Shown piece by piece: positions 1-5,398 of a stretch of DNA of 7,701 nt. Each line of letters opens with the position of its first letter. The stretch's first letter is position 1. Both the position numbers and the translations under genes were made by a program. The stretch is taken from NCBI GenBank assembly GCA_016176845.1, contig JACOWJ010000048.1, positions 1 through 7,701 of the forward strand, read 5' to 3'. The DNA comes from Nitrospinota bacterium. GTDB taxonomy: Bacteria; 2-12-FULL-45-22; JACOWJ01. The notes below the pieces were generated by a model. That model made no database searches. It saw only the letters and a list, made by a program, of their open reading frames with translations, and had not been told where the DNA came from.

Positions 1-89
1 AACGGGATGGTTTGTCTAAGTCCAAGAATAAATGTTAAACTTTCCTTCCTAAAAATAGACCTAATTCCATTAATGACCTAGATCTTAAA

Positions 90-377
90 TTACCTCAACT
101 TTTTTAGGATGTTATCCCAGGTGGCTTCCTGATCCCTCAACAGCCAGATCTCTTCCTCAAGAAAGCCATAGCGGGAGATCAATATCTGTTTCATGATGCG
201 GATATCATTGAGGGGACCTTTAAGGTCCGTGATCCACTTTCCTTGTTTTTTTGAGTAGTAGGGGAGGTTCTTGTATTGATTGATCCCAACCAGAAGTGCC
301 CGCCTGGCTGCCTCGGAGGGGAAAGGACTGAACAGGTTGGAAAGGGAAAATAGAAATGCGATCCCTATGATTTTCAC
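90..377 (-). pseudogene. Caspase-like (peptidase C14) protein, secreted, N-terminal fragment only
   Basis: The 95-residue product starts with a plausible signal peptide (hydrophobic residues 3-19, likely cleavage near SEA at 21-23). It continues into the first strand and helix of a caspase-fold domain: ALLVGINQY (27-35), then DLKGPLNDIRIMKQIL, then a strand and linker ending LLRDQEATWDNILKKLR. This matches the N-terminus of prokaryotic C14 (metacaspase-like) domains. The reading frame stops just where family members continue into the SGHG strand, so both the catalytic His and Cys are absent. Family members normally have well over 200 residues. The start is GTG at 375-377, supported by a strong AAGGAGG ribosome binding site 10 nt upstream. 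It lies downstream of CHAT and antitoxin fragments on the same strand. It is probably a truncated gene. A secreted non-catalytic peptide is formally possible but unlikely. Confidence 0.7.
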
Positions 378-451
378 TGTTTTTAAGCCTCCTTAGCAAG
401 ATGGGACGCGGAAAAGAGGGGCTTCGTGCGCTCCCCCCTGAAGGATTAGAC

Positions 452-531
452 CTTCAAGGCGCTAAAAAGTTCCATCACAAGGGCACCTGGTGCAGGGCCC
501 CATGGGGGGCCACGATCAGCTTCATGGCCGA
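452..531 (-). pseudogene. CHAT-domain remnant, frameshifted
   Basis: On the minus strand, 525-475 reads MKLIVAPHGALHQVPL and then a stop. The string LIVAPHGALHQVP is the hallmark central motif of CHAT (caspase HetF-associated with TPRs) peptidase domains. CHAT proteins continue directly with a PF(S/A)AL segment. Here FSALK is found at 466-452 in a different frame, 14 nt beyond the VP codons, so an out-of-frame insertion seems to have broken the gene. Nothing before residue M is recognisable. This scrap precedes the caspase fragment and follows the antitoxin. It is too short for a working protein. Confidence 0.5.
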
Positions 532-577
532 TCCAATCCCTCCGTCGCTTGCCTGTATTGGCGTCTAACCTTTGGTT

Positions 578-841
578 TTAACTCTGGACAGCCGACTCGC
601 GTAGGCGCTCAATCAGAAGAACGTTCACCAGCGTTTCAATTGACACCCTCTGGGCACGCGCCCGCTGGATCAGTTCGTCCGCGACTTCAGGTAGAATCGC
701 CACCCGAATCGCTCGCTTGGTGGGGGTCTCGAACCGAAACCATTCCCCATCATCTTCCATGAAAGGAGCGGTATCCAGGTTGTCCCAGAATGCCGCCTCT
801 TCTTCATAAGTGTTGAATTCTGGTACTTCCAACTTATTCAT
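578..841 (-). CDS. CopG/BrnA-type antitoxin, ribbon-helix-helix
   Basis: The 87-residue protein has the layout of the CopG-like antitoxins of type II toxin-antitoxin systems. An N-terminal acidic and aromatic segment (EVPEFNTYEEEAAFWDNLD, 5-23) is the EE-A-FWD toxin-binding signature. The C-terminal half, from about 43 (RAIRVAILPEVADELIQRA) to 80, reads as a ribbon-helix-helix DNA-binding fold: one strand and two helices. Such antitoxins normally neutralise a BrnT/RelE-like ribonuclease encoded immediately upstream and repress their own operon. Here the upstream ORF keeps only about 20 C-terminal residues that look like BrnT, so the antitoxin appears orphaned. The start ATG (839-841) overlaps the stop of the upstream ORF as ATGA, and an AGGAG lies 9 nt upstream. 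Length is normal for the family and the gene looks intact. Confidence 0.75.
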   Translation of the reverse strand: MNKLEVPEFNTYEEEAAFWDNLDTAPFMEDDGEWFRFETPTKRAIRVAILPEVADELIQRARAQRVSIETLVNVLLIERLRESAVQS

Positions 842-1029
842 TTCCGTAATCTCCTGTAGTTTCGCTTTTCATTGTCAGTCATGTCTCGAGCCGTGATGGG
901 CTTGTACAAGGGCGCCCAGTAGTAGGGGTGCCGGTACTGGGGCAGCTTCCTCAGGGCCAGTTGGGCCTGCCTCAAGGCCTCCGGCTTGTTCATCCCCTGC
1001 TGCCAGTTCCGGTAAAAAGACTCCATCAT
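838..1029 (-). pseudogene. Chimeric ORF: CHAT-domain C-terminus fused to BrnT toxin C-terminus
   Basis: The 63-residue frame joins two unrelated ends. Residues 1-41 (MMESFYRNW, then KPEALRQAQLAL, then HPYYWAPL) match the last helix and the HPYYWAPF motif of CHAT domains, where the family normally continues with a short LxGDW-type tail. From residue 42 it instead reads YKPITARDMTDNEKRNYRR, which resembles the conserved C-terminal end of BrnT toxins (R-x-ISAR-x-x-T-x-x-E-R-x-x-Y). The next gene is a BrnA/CopG antitoxin, which is what should follow a BrnT gene, so the second half is best read as what is left of the partner toxin. The ATG overlaps the stop of the preceding anti-sigma-like tail (ATGA). 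Both halves lack catalytic cores: no CHAT His/Cys and no BrnT RNase fold. It is probably the product of a deletion. The CHAT part is secure; the BrnT part is a motif-level inference. Confidence 0.55.
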
Positions 1030-1205
1030 TTCAATATTACAACAATATTTCCCTCTTTATCTTTATAGTCATTTTTTTCCCTCCGTACCTTTCCTAATTG
1101 AGTAAGTCCTTTCAATAAATCCTTCTCTTTATCTTTTTCTATTCTTAAAGTTACTTTTATCCCCGCATCAATCGGCTTTCTTCTGACCAGATGTCCGTGA
1201 TTGGC
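1026..1205 (-). pseudogene. C-terminal tail resembling an anti-sigma factor, out of frame with the sigma ORF
   Basis: In the frame -1 to the sigma fragment, an open stretch follows the A8 tract and ends at a TGA at 1026-1028. Its clearest part is IKVTLRIEKDKEKDLLKGL, then TQLGKV, then a lysine-rich segment ending GNIVVILK. An alternating beta strand, a helix with paired leucines, an LGKV turn and a final strand is the layout of the periplasmic C-terminal tail of some membrane anti-sigma factors, which are normally encoded just after an ECF sigma gene. That position fits. No zinc-finger (HC2) domain or membrane segment remains. There is no start codon of its own with a ribosome site. The stop overlaps the next ATG. 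The family assignment is weak; the coding character of the frame is fairly clear. Confidence 0.35.
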
Positions 1206-1483
1206 TTTTTTTTATTTAATTCATTTATGCAAAGATTTTTAGCTATTACAAGCATATAGTAATAGAACTTTTCAGGGTCCCGGATTCTACGGATTGATTC
1301 ATAGAATTTAACAAAGGTCTCCTGAGTCAAATCCTCTGCTTTATGATAATCCGATAAATAGGAGTAGCAGAGAATAAAGATCCTCTGCTGGTATCCTCGA
1401 ATCAAGGCGCCATACGCCTCCCGGTTGCCTGATCTGGCTTGCCTGAACAGCTCTATGTCTGTTCTGTCGATCTCGTCTGGCAT
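1157..1483 (-). pseudogene. ECF-type RNA polymerase sigma factor, truncated after region 2
   Basis: Residues 10-93 form a clear sigma-70 region 2. They include region 2.1 (ELFRQARSGNREAYGALIRGY), region 2.2 (KAEDLTQETFVKFYESI), and regions 2.3-2.4 (FYYYMLVIAKNLCINELNKKK), used for core binding and -10 recognition. ECF factors have about 160-200 residues with a region 4 helix-turn-helix. Here the frame ends at residue 108 and region 4 is absent. After an A8 run (T8 at 1206-1213 on the plus strand) the last 15 residues look random, while the -1 frame stays open into an anti-sigma-like tail. This suggests a deletion plus a one-base frameshift. The start ATG at 1481-1483 has only a modest AAGG about 10 nt upstream. 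A free region-2 peptide could bind core polymerase, but nothing here shows that it does. Confidence 0.7.
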
Positions 1484-1683
1484 TCAAGCTCTACCTTATT
1501 GACAATCAACGATTCGTTTGGTTCCCGAAATGTGGCGGAAGAGATCCACAATGCCGGGGGATCGCCCAAAACCGTCATGGCCCGGCAGCGCTGGCCGCCC
1601 TTGAGAATGCGCATGGGCTCCAGAAAGACCGGGGCATTTTCGCGGTAAAGGCAGGAATGGTGCTGAACCAGGCGAAATTGGGG
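1453..1683 (-). other. Unrecognised ORF fragment without a start
   Basis: This frame is open for 76 codons between an in-frame TGA at 1684-1686 and a TAG at 1453-1455. It reads, in part, FRLVQHHSCLYRENAPVF, then LEPMRILKGGQRCRAMTVLG, then DPPALWISS. The composition (HHSC, LEPM, GGQRCRAM, PPALW) looks protein-like and more so than the other frames, but I do not recognise the family. There is no plausible start, and its 3' end overlaps the sigma fragment in another frame. It may be the C-terminal remnant of a broken gene, in keeping with the surrounding fragments, or a chance open frame. Confidence 0.25.
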
Positions 1684-1692
1684 TCATCGTTT

Positions 1693-1743
1693 GGAGGAGG
1701 GGTGAAGGAAGCGGAGGAGGGGTGAAGGAAGCGGAGGAGGGGT
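1693..1743. repeat. 20-bp tandem repeat, about 2.5 copies
   Basis: The unit GGAGGAGGGGTGAAGGAAGC is present exactly at 1693-1712 and 1713-1732, and 11 bases of a third copy follow at 1733-1743. The purine-rich strand is the plus strand. No gene crosses it convincingly; a minus-strand open frame that reads through (PPPLPSPLL) is a low-complexity artefact. It borders the MITE-like element. Confidence 0.85.
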
Positions 1744-1753
1744 AAATCCCTGG

Positions 1754-1902
1754 GCGCTTAGTACTGCTCCACGGAAAAGAGTGTCCGATTAGAGATTGCT
1801 TCGTCGCTAGCGCTCCTCGCAATGACCTGATTTTGTCATTGCGAGCGAAGCGAAGCAATCTCACCCTCTGAGCACTGACTTCTGTGGAGTTGTACTTAGA
1901 GC
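1754..1902. mobile_element. MITE-like palindromic element, about 149 bp
   Basis: The outer ends form imperfect terminal inverted repeats. GCGCTTAGTACTGCTCCAC at 1754-1772 matches the reverse complement of 1884-1902 at 15 of 19 positions. Nested inside is a strong hairpin. The left arm at 1792-1826 begins GAGATTGCTTCG and ends CTCGCAATGAC. The right arm at 1835-1862 begins GTCATTGCGAG and ends CGAAGCAATCTC. They are separated by an 8-nt spacer, with about seven extra bases bulged in the left arm. The inner GTCATTGCGAGC...GAAGCAATCTC palindrome is a type of dispersed intergenic repeat that I recall from many bacterial genomes. No transposase is encoded, and I see no clear target-site duplication. 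Together with the 20-bp repeats it fills the otherwise gene-free 1684-2041 stretch. Confidence 0.6.
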
Positions 1903-2022
1903 GGGGAAAGCCGGTAACGCTTCGCAGAGACGCAAAGAGGGCCCCTCGTACGATGTCCGATGTGACCACGAGGATGCCCATGAGATGCCGTTGGTGAATT
2001 GCTTAAGGGTTGGACAGCTTAC

Positions 2023-2038
2023 AGGGCGTCACCGCCCT
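2023..2038 (-). terminator. Stem-loop just after the operon's last stop codon
   Basis: AGGGCG and CGCCCT form a 6-bp perfect stem around TCAC on the plus strand. In the minus-strand transcript the loop is GUGA, a GNRA tetraloop closed by G-C, starting only a few bases after the crotonase stop. No U-run follows, so it is not a canonical intrinsic terminator. It could protect the 3' end or work with Rho. Confidence 0.35.
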
Positions 2039-2041
2039 TTC

Positions 2042-2827
2042 TCATCGTCCTTTGAATTGAGGGGCGCGTTTCTCCATGAAGGCTCGAACCGCCTCATCGT
2101 GATCCTCGGAGGCCCAGAGGGTGCAGAAGAGCTCGGCCTCGAGGTCGATGGCCGCCCGGAGGGGCAGGTCCTGTCCCACGTGGACGGCTCGCTTCATGTA
2201 TTTCACCGCCAGCGGGGGGTTTTGGGTGATCCGGCGGGCCAGCCCCCGGGCGGCGGAGATCAGCTCGGGGGCCGGGACCACGCGATTGAGCAGCCCCAGG
2301 GCCAAGGCCTCCTCGGCCGTGATAATGGAGGCCGTCAGCAATAGCTCCAGCGCCCGGGAGCGCCCGATCAGCCGCAACAGGCGCTGCCCCCCGCCCCAAC
2401 CGGTCATGATCCCCATCTTGATCTGCTGGAAGCCGATCCGGACCCCCTGGGCGGCGATGCGGAAGTCGCAGGCCAGGGCCGTCTCGAAGCCCCCGCCGAA
2501 GGCATAGCCGTTCAACAGAGCAATGCTGGGGATCTCCATCCCCTCCAGGCGGTTGAGGATGCCCTGCATGTAGAGGGACATCTGCCGTCCCTTGTAGATG
2601 TCATCCAGGCTCTGGAAGTATTTTAGATCCCCCCCGGCCACGAAGGACTCCTCGCCGCTCCCGGTCAGGATCAGGACCCGGACGCCCTGCCCCTTCTCGA
2701 TCCGGCCCAGCAGGAAGTCCAGCTCCTCCATCGTCTCCACATCGATGGCGTTTTTGACCTCGGGACGGTGGAAGGTGATGGTGCCGATCTGATCTTCTTC
2801 CTGGTAGAGGAGGTTTTTGAGGTTCAT
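2042..2827 (-). CDS. Enoyl-CoA hydratase/isomerase (crotonase) family protein
   Basis: At 261 residues this is a full-length crotonase. The oxyanion-hole segment FVAGGDLKYF (62-71) and NGYAFGGGFETALACDFRIA (106-125) are typical. Glu115 aligns with Glu144 of rat enoyl-CoA hydratase. The second catalytic glutamate (rat Glu164, in the FGQPE motif) aligns with Gln135 in IGFQQIKMG, followed by TGWGGGQRLLRLIG. Loss of that glutamate occurs in crotonases that are isomerases, decarboxylases or other non-hydratase enzymes, so simple hydration is uncertain. It is the last gene of the oxidoreductase operon, 141 bp after the gamma subunit, with its own GGAGG 6 nt before the ATG. If the upstream enzyme makes branched-chain acyl-CoAs, a role in their further oxidation is a reasonable inference. 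Cytosolic; no signal sequence. Confidence 0.85.
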   Translation of the reverse strand: MNLKNLLYQEEDQIGTITFHRPEVKNAIDVETMEELDFLLGRIEKGQGVRVLILTGSGEESFVAGGDLKYFQSLDDIYKGRQMSLYMQGILNRLEGMEIPSIALLNGYAFGGGFETALACDFRIAAQGVRIGFQQIKMGIMTGWGGGQRLLRLIGRSRALELLLTASIITAEEALALGLLNRVVPAPELISAARGLARRITQNPPLAVKYMKRAVHVGQDLPLRAAIDLEAELFCTLWASEDHDEAVRAFMEKRAPQFKGR

Positions 2828-2896
2828 GCCTTTCCTCCGGGCGCGTTAAGAGAGGCTTTCCTTACATTCCAGAACATTCCTGATTCCAAACGCCCC

Positions 2897-2995
2897 ACGT
2901 CTTTACCCCGCACGCCCTGCCCCATTGACGAAGGCAGTGGGCAGTGGGCAGTGAGCAGTGGGACGTCTTTACCCCGCACGCCCTGCCCCGTTGAC
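2897..2995. repeat. 33-bp direct repeat (66-bp period) around a 7-bp tandem repeat
   Basis: Two 33-bp copies (2897-2929 and 2963-2995), beginning ACGTCTTTACCCCGCACG and ending TTGAC, differ at one base (A2924 versus G2990). Between them lie four heptamers of the form CAGTGGG at 2935-2962 (the third is CAGTGAG). On the minus strand the right copy contains the last codons and stop of the gamma-subunit gene, and the left copy repeats them out of context. Heptameric CAGTGGG/CCCACTG repeats are familiar as slippage-prone intergenic repeats. Confidence 0.9.
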
Positions 2996-3523
2996 AAACT
3001 CTATCCCGGCCTCCAGGGCCCGGCGGTTCAAGGGCAAGAGGGGATGCTTGTCCGATGGCAGGATCCCCTCCAGAGCGGCCATCACGCCGGGGAAGGAGAC
3101 CACCCCGGTGGCGGCAAGGTAAGCGCCCAAGAGGATCAGGTTGGCCACACGGCTGCTGCCCAGCTCCTGGGCCATCCCGCTGGCCGGCAGCAAGAAGGTC
3201 CGCAGGTCCGCTCTGGAAGGCAGCCGGTCGGTCAGGGAGCTGTTCACGATGAGACTCCCCCCTGGGGCAACGGCCGGCTCGAACTTGTCGAGGGATGGAC
3301 GGTTCATGACGATGACCGCTGCTGGATGGGGGATGCTGGGGGAGCCGATCCTCCGGTCGGAAACGACTACGGTGCAGTTGCAGGTCCCGCCCCGAATCTC
3401 CGGGCCATAGGAGGGCAGCCAGGTGACCTCCTTGCCCTCCAACATCCCGGCATACGCGATCAAATGGCCCACCAGCAAGACCCCCTGCCCGCCAAAACCT
3501 GCGATGATCACCTCGCTCTGCAT
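2969..3523 (-). CDS. 2-oxoacid:ferredoxin oxidoreductase, gamma subunit
   Basis: The 184-residue protein matches the pyruvate/ketoisovalerate oxidoreductase catalytic gamma domain. It opens with EVIIAGFGGQGVLLVGHLIA (4-23) and then has WLPSYGPEIRGGTCNCTVVVS (35-55), the two signatures of the family, which helps bind CoA and stabilise the heterotetramer. Its length is usual for a free-standing gamma subunit. The gene begins 22 bp after the beta stop, with AGGTGA about 9 nt before the ATG, and completes the set delta-alpha-beta-gamma. The last eight or nine codons and the stop fall in a 33-bp repeat that is duplicated downstream, so the extreme C-terminus (VNGAGRAG) may have been acquired with the repeat. 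The substrate cannot be read from this subunit. Confidence 0.9.
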   Translation of the reverse strand: MQSEVIIAGFGGQGVLLVGHLIAYAGMLEGKEVTWLPSYGPEIRGGTCNCTVVVSDRRIGSPSIPHPAAVIVMNRPSLDKFEPAVAPGGSLIVNSSLTDRLPSRADLRTFLLPASGMAQELGSSRVANLILLGAYLAATGVVSFPGVMAALEGILPSDKHPLLPLNRRALEAGIEFVNGAGRAG

Positions 3524-3545
3524 CTTCGTCTCACCTTTCCCTGGT

Positions 3546-4310
3546 TTACTTGAACCGCCCCAGCGGGAACTGGGGGATCATCTTCTCTCTCAGCCACTCC
3601 CTGGCCTTGAGGGGGGTCATCCCCCAACCCGAAGCGCAGGGAGAGAGGATCTCCACCAGGTTGAACCCTTTGCCCGCCAGCTGCTCCGCGAATGCGGTCT
3701 TGATCGCCTTCTTGGCGCTGATCACCCGGGCCGGGATGTCCAGGGCCTCCCGCGTCAGGAAGTTCACCCCCTCGATGGTGGCCAGCAGCTCCGCCATCCG
3801 CAGGGGATAGCCGCAGACCTCAGGGTCCCGGCCGTGGGGGGAGGTGGTGGTCCGCTGGCCGGGCAGGGTGGTCGGGGCCATCTGGCCGCCCGTCATGCCG
3901 TAGTTGGCGTTGTTGACGAAGAGGGTGGTGATCTTCTCGCCCCGCGAGGCCGCATGGACGATCTCCCCCAGGCCGATGGCGGCCAGGTCCCCATCCCCCT
4001 GGTAGGTGAAGACCACCTTATCGGGGTGGGAGCGCTTGATGCCCGTAGCCACGGCGGGAGCACGGCCATGCAGGGCGTCGGTAAAGTCCACGTTGATGTA
4101 ATTGAAGGCAAAAACGGCGCAACCCACCGGGGAGACGCCGATGGTCGTCTCCTGAATGCCCAGCTCGTCGATCACCTCGCAGAGCATGCGATGGATGACC
4201 CCGTGGCCACACCCGGGGCAATAATGGGTTCGCGTGCTGTGAAGGGCCCGCGGTCGGCTGTAAACCTTTCGCGCCTGCCCCCTTTCTACCATCTCATCCA
4301 GGGGTTTCAT
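3546..4310 (-). CDS. 2-oxoacid:ferredoxin oxidoreductase, beta subunit (TPP-binding)
   Basis: This 254-residue subunit carries thiamine diphosphate and the proximal [4Fe-4S] cluster. CPGCGHG (31-37), the SPVGC segment (Cys64) and SPCASGWGM (Cys225) supply four cysteines in the spacing known for cluster ligands. The TPP/Mg motif runs from GDGDLAAIGLGE (105-116) to NNANYGMTGGQ (133-143), the last part being diagnostic for this family. With the alpha subunit it oxidatively decarboxylates a 2-oxoacid to an acyl-CoA and passes two electrons to ferredoxin in the cytosol. The start ATG overlaps the alpha stop by ATGA, implying translational coupling. Homologues are often labelled 2-oxoglutarate (KorB) or branched-chain (Vor) subunits. 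The sequence alone does not settle which; the VorB-like alpha partner favours branched-chain substrates. Confidence 0.92.
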   Translation of the reverse strand: MKPLDEMVERGQARKVYSRPRALHSTRTHYCPGCGHGVIHRMLCEVIDELGIQETTIGVSPVGCAVFAFNYINVDFTDALHGRAPAVATGIKRSHPDKVVFTYQGDGDLAAIGLGEIVHAASRGEKITTLFVNNANYGMTGGQMAPTTLPGQRTTTSPHGRDPEVCGYPLRMAELLATIEGVNFLTREALDIPARVISAKKAIKTAFAEQLAGKGFNLVEILSPCASGWGMTPLKAREWLREKMIPQFPLGRFK

Positions 4311-5398
4311 CTCTCTTCGGTTTCTCCATCTTTCAGCTCACGCCAGATCTTCTGAATCGATTCGACCACCATCGAGGGAGGGGGCAAGGTCGGGCGGCCG
4401 ACGAAATCGACCGGTCGTCTTCCCTCCACCGCCAGCCGGACATCCTCGACCATCTGGCCCAGGTTGACCTCGGCCACCAGGAACCGCCGGATGTGGGCGG
4501 TGGATTGGCGGATGAAATCGCTGCAAAAGGGAAAAAGGGTGATCGGCCGCAGCAGGCCGACCGGGACCCCCTCCTCCCGGCAGAGCTCGATGGCGGTCTC
4601 CGCCACCCGGGCCATCATCCCAAAGGCCACGATCCCGATCCGGGCATCCTCCCAGAGGTGGGTGGCCAGACGGACCTCTCGTTCCTCGATCTGCCGGTAT
4701 TTTTCCGCGGCCCTCTGGTGCCACTCCATCACCTGCCCCTCCCGCATCAGCATCGTGGAAAGGACATTCTGCCTTCCCCGCTTTCCCATGCCCGTCAGGG
4801 CCCAGATTTTAGGGGGAAGCTCGGGAAGCTCCGACTCCGGGAGGGGCCGGAGCTCGAGCGGCTCCATGATCTGTCCCAGGATCCCATCGACCAGGAGCAT
4901 CACCAGGATGCGATACCGGTCGGCCAGATGGAAGGCCAGTTGCGTCAGGTCGAAGAGCTCCTGAACGGAAGAGGCGGCCAACACCAGGTTGCGGTAGCCC
5001 CCATGCCCTCCGCCTTTGGTCGCCGAAAAGTAGTCCAGCTGGGCCGTCTCCAGGCTGCCGATCCCGGGCCCCCCGCGCATGACCTGGGCCAGGACCACCG
5101 GGACCTCGGCGGCGGCGATCCCGGAGAGGCCCTCGAGCATGAGGGAATAGCCCGGCCCCGAGGTGGAGGTCATGGCGCGCTCCCCGGCGGCGGCGGCCCC
5201 ATAGACCATGTTGATGGCGGCCAACTCGCTCTCGGCCTGCAGGAAGGTGCCGCCCACCTCGGGCATGTGCTCTGCCATATATTCGGGGATCTCGTTCTGG
5301 GGAGTAATGGGATAAGCGAAATATTTGCGGCAGCCGGCCTCGATGGCGGCCATGGCGATCGCCTCGTTTCCCTTGATCAACCTCTTCGTATGGGTCAT
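4307..5398 (-). CDS. vorB: 2-oxoacid:ferredoxin oxidoreductase, alpha subunit, VorB-like
   Basis: The 363-residue protein has domain I (YFAYPITPQNEIPEYM at 26-41, FLQAESELAAINMVYGAAAA at 52-71, TSTSGPGYSLMLEG at 77-90) and a C-terminal transketolase-like domain II (IGIVAFGMMARV, then VGLLRPITLFPF). The wording KGNEAIAMAAIEAGC at the start, MRGGPGIGSLETAQLDYF and KGGGHGGYR follow the 2-ketoisovalerate ferredoxin reductase VorB subfamily as I remember it, so the substrate is probably the 2-oxoacid of valine, leucine or isoleucine, or a related arylpyruvate. Its length is normal. The ATG overlaps the ferredoxin stop (ATGA) and has GGAG 6 nt upstream. The next gene is the beta subunit, also overlapping. 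Under reducing conditions these enzymes can run in the carboxylating direction, so both catabolic and anabolic roles are possible. Confidence 0.88.
   Translation of the reverse strand: MTHTKRLIKGNEAIAMAAIEAGCRKYFAYPITPQNEIPEYMAEHMPEVGGTFLQAESELAAINMVYGAAAAGERAMTSTSGPGYSLMLEGLSGIAAAEVPVVLAQVMRGGPGIGSLETAQLDYFSATKGGGHGGYRNLVLAASSVQELFDLTQLAFHLADRYRILVMLLVDGILGQIMEPLELRPLPESELPELPPKIWALTGMGKRGRQNVLSTMLMREGQVMEWHQRAAEKYRQIEEREVRLATHLWEDARIGIVAFGMMARVAETAIELCREEGVPVGLLRPITLFPFCSDFIRQSTAHIRRFLVAEVNLGQMVEDVRLAVEGRRPVDFVGRPTLPPPSMVVESIQKIWRELKDGETEER

Noticed and set aside
1919-1938. Short phrase CGCTTCGCAGAGACGCAAAG resembling a common intergenic repeat
   Set aside because: Single copy in this window, so repeat status cannot be shown here.
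1496-1981. 161-codon minus-strand open frame starting MGILVVTSDIVRG
   Set aside because: It runs through the MITE-like element and the 20-bp tandem repeats, giving low-complexity PPPLPSPLL text. The first dozen residues look protein-like, but they are too few to assign and there is no clear ribosome binding site.
2862-2887. Three ATTCC words upstream of the crotonase start
   Set aside because: Spacing is irregular (11 and 7 bp) and there is no known operator of this form; likely chance.
2768-3553. Long plus-strand open frame opposite the gamma subunit
   Set aside because: It is the antisense shadow of a GC-rich gene; the minus-strand frame has clear family motifs and this one has none.
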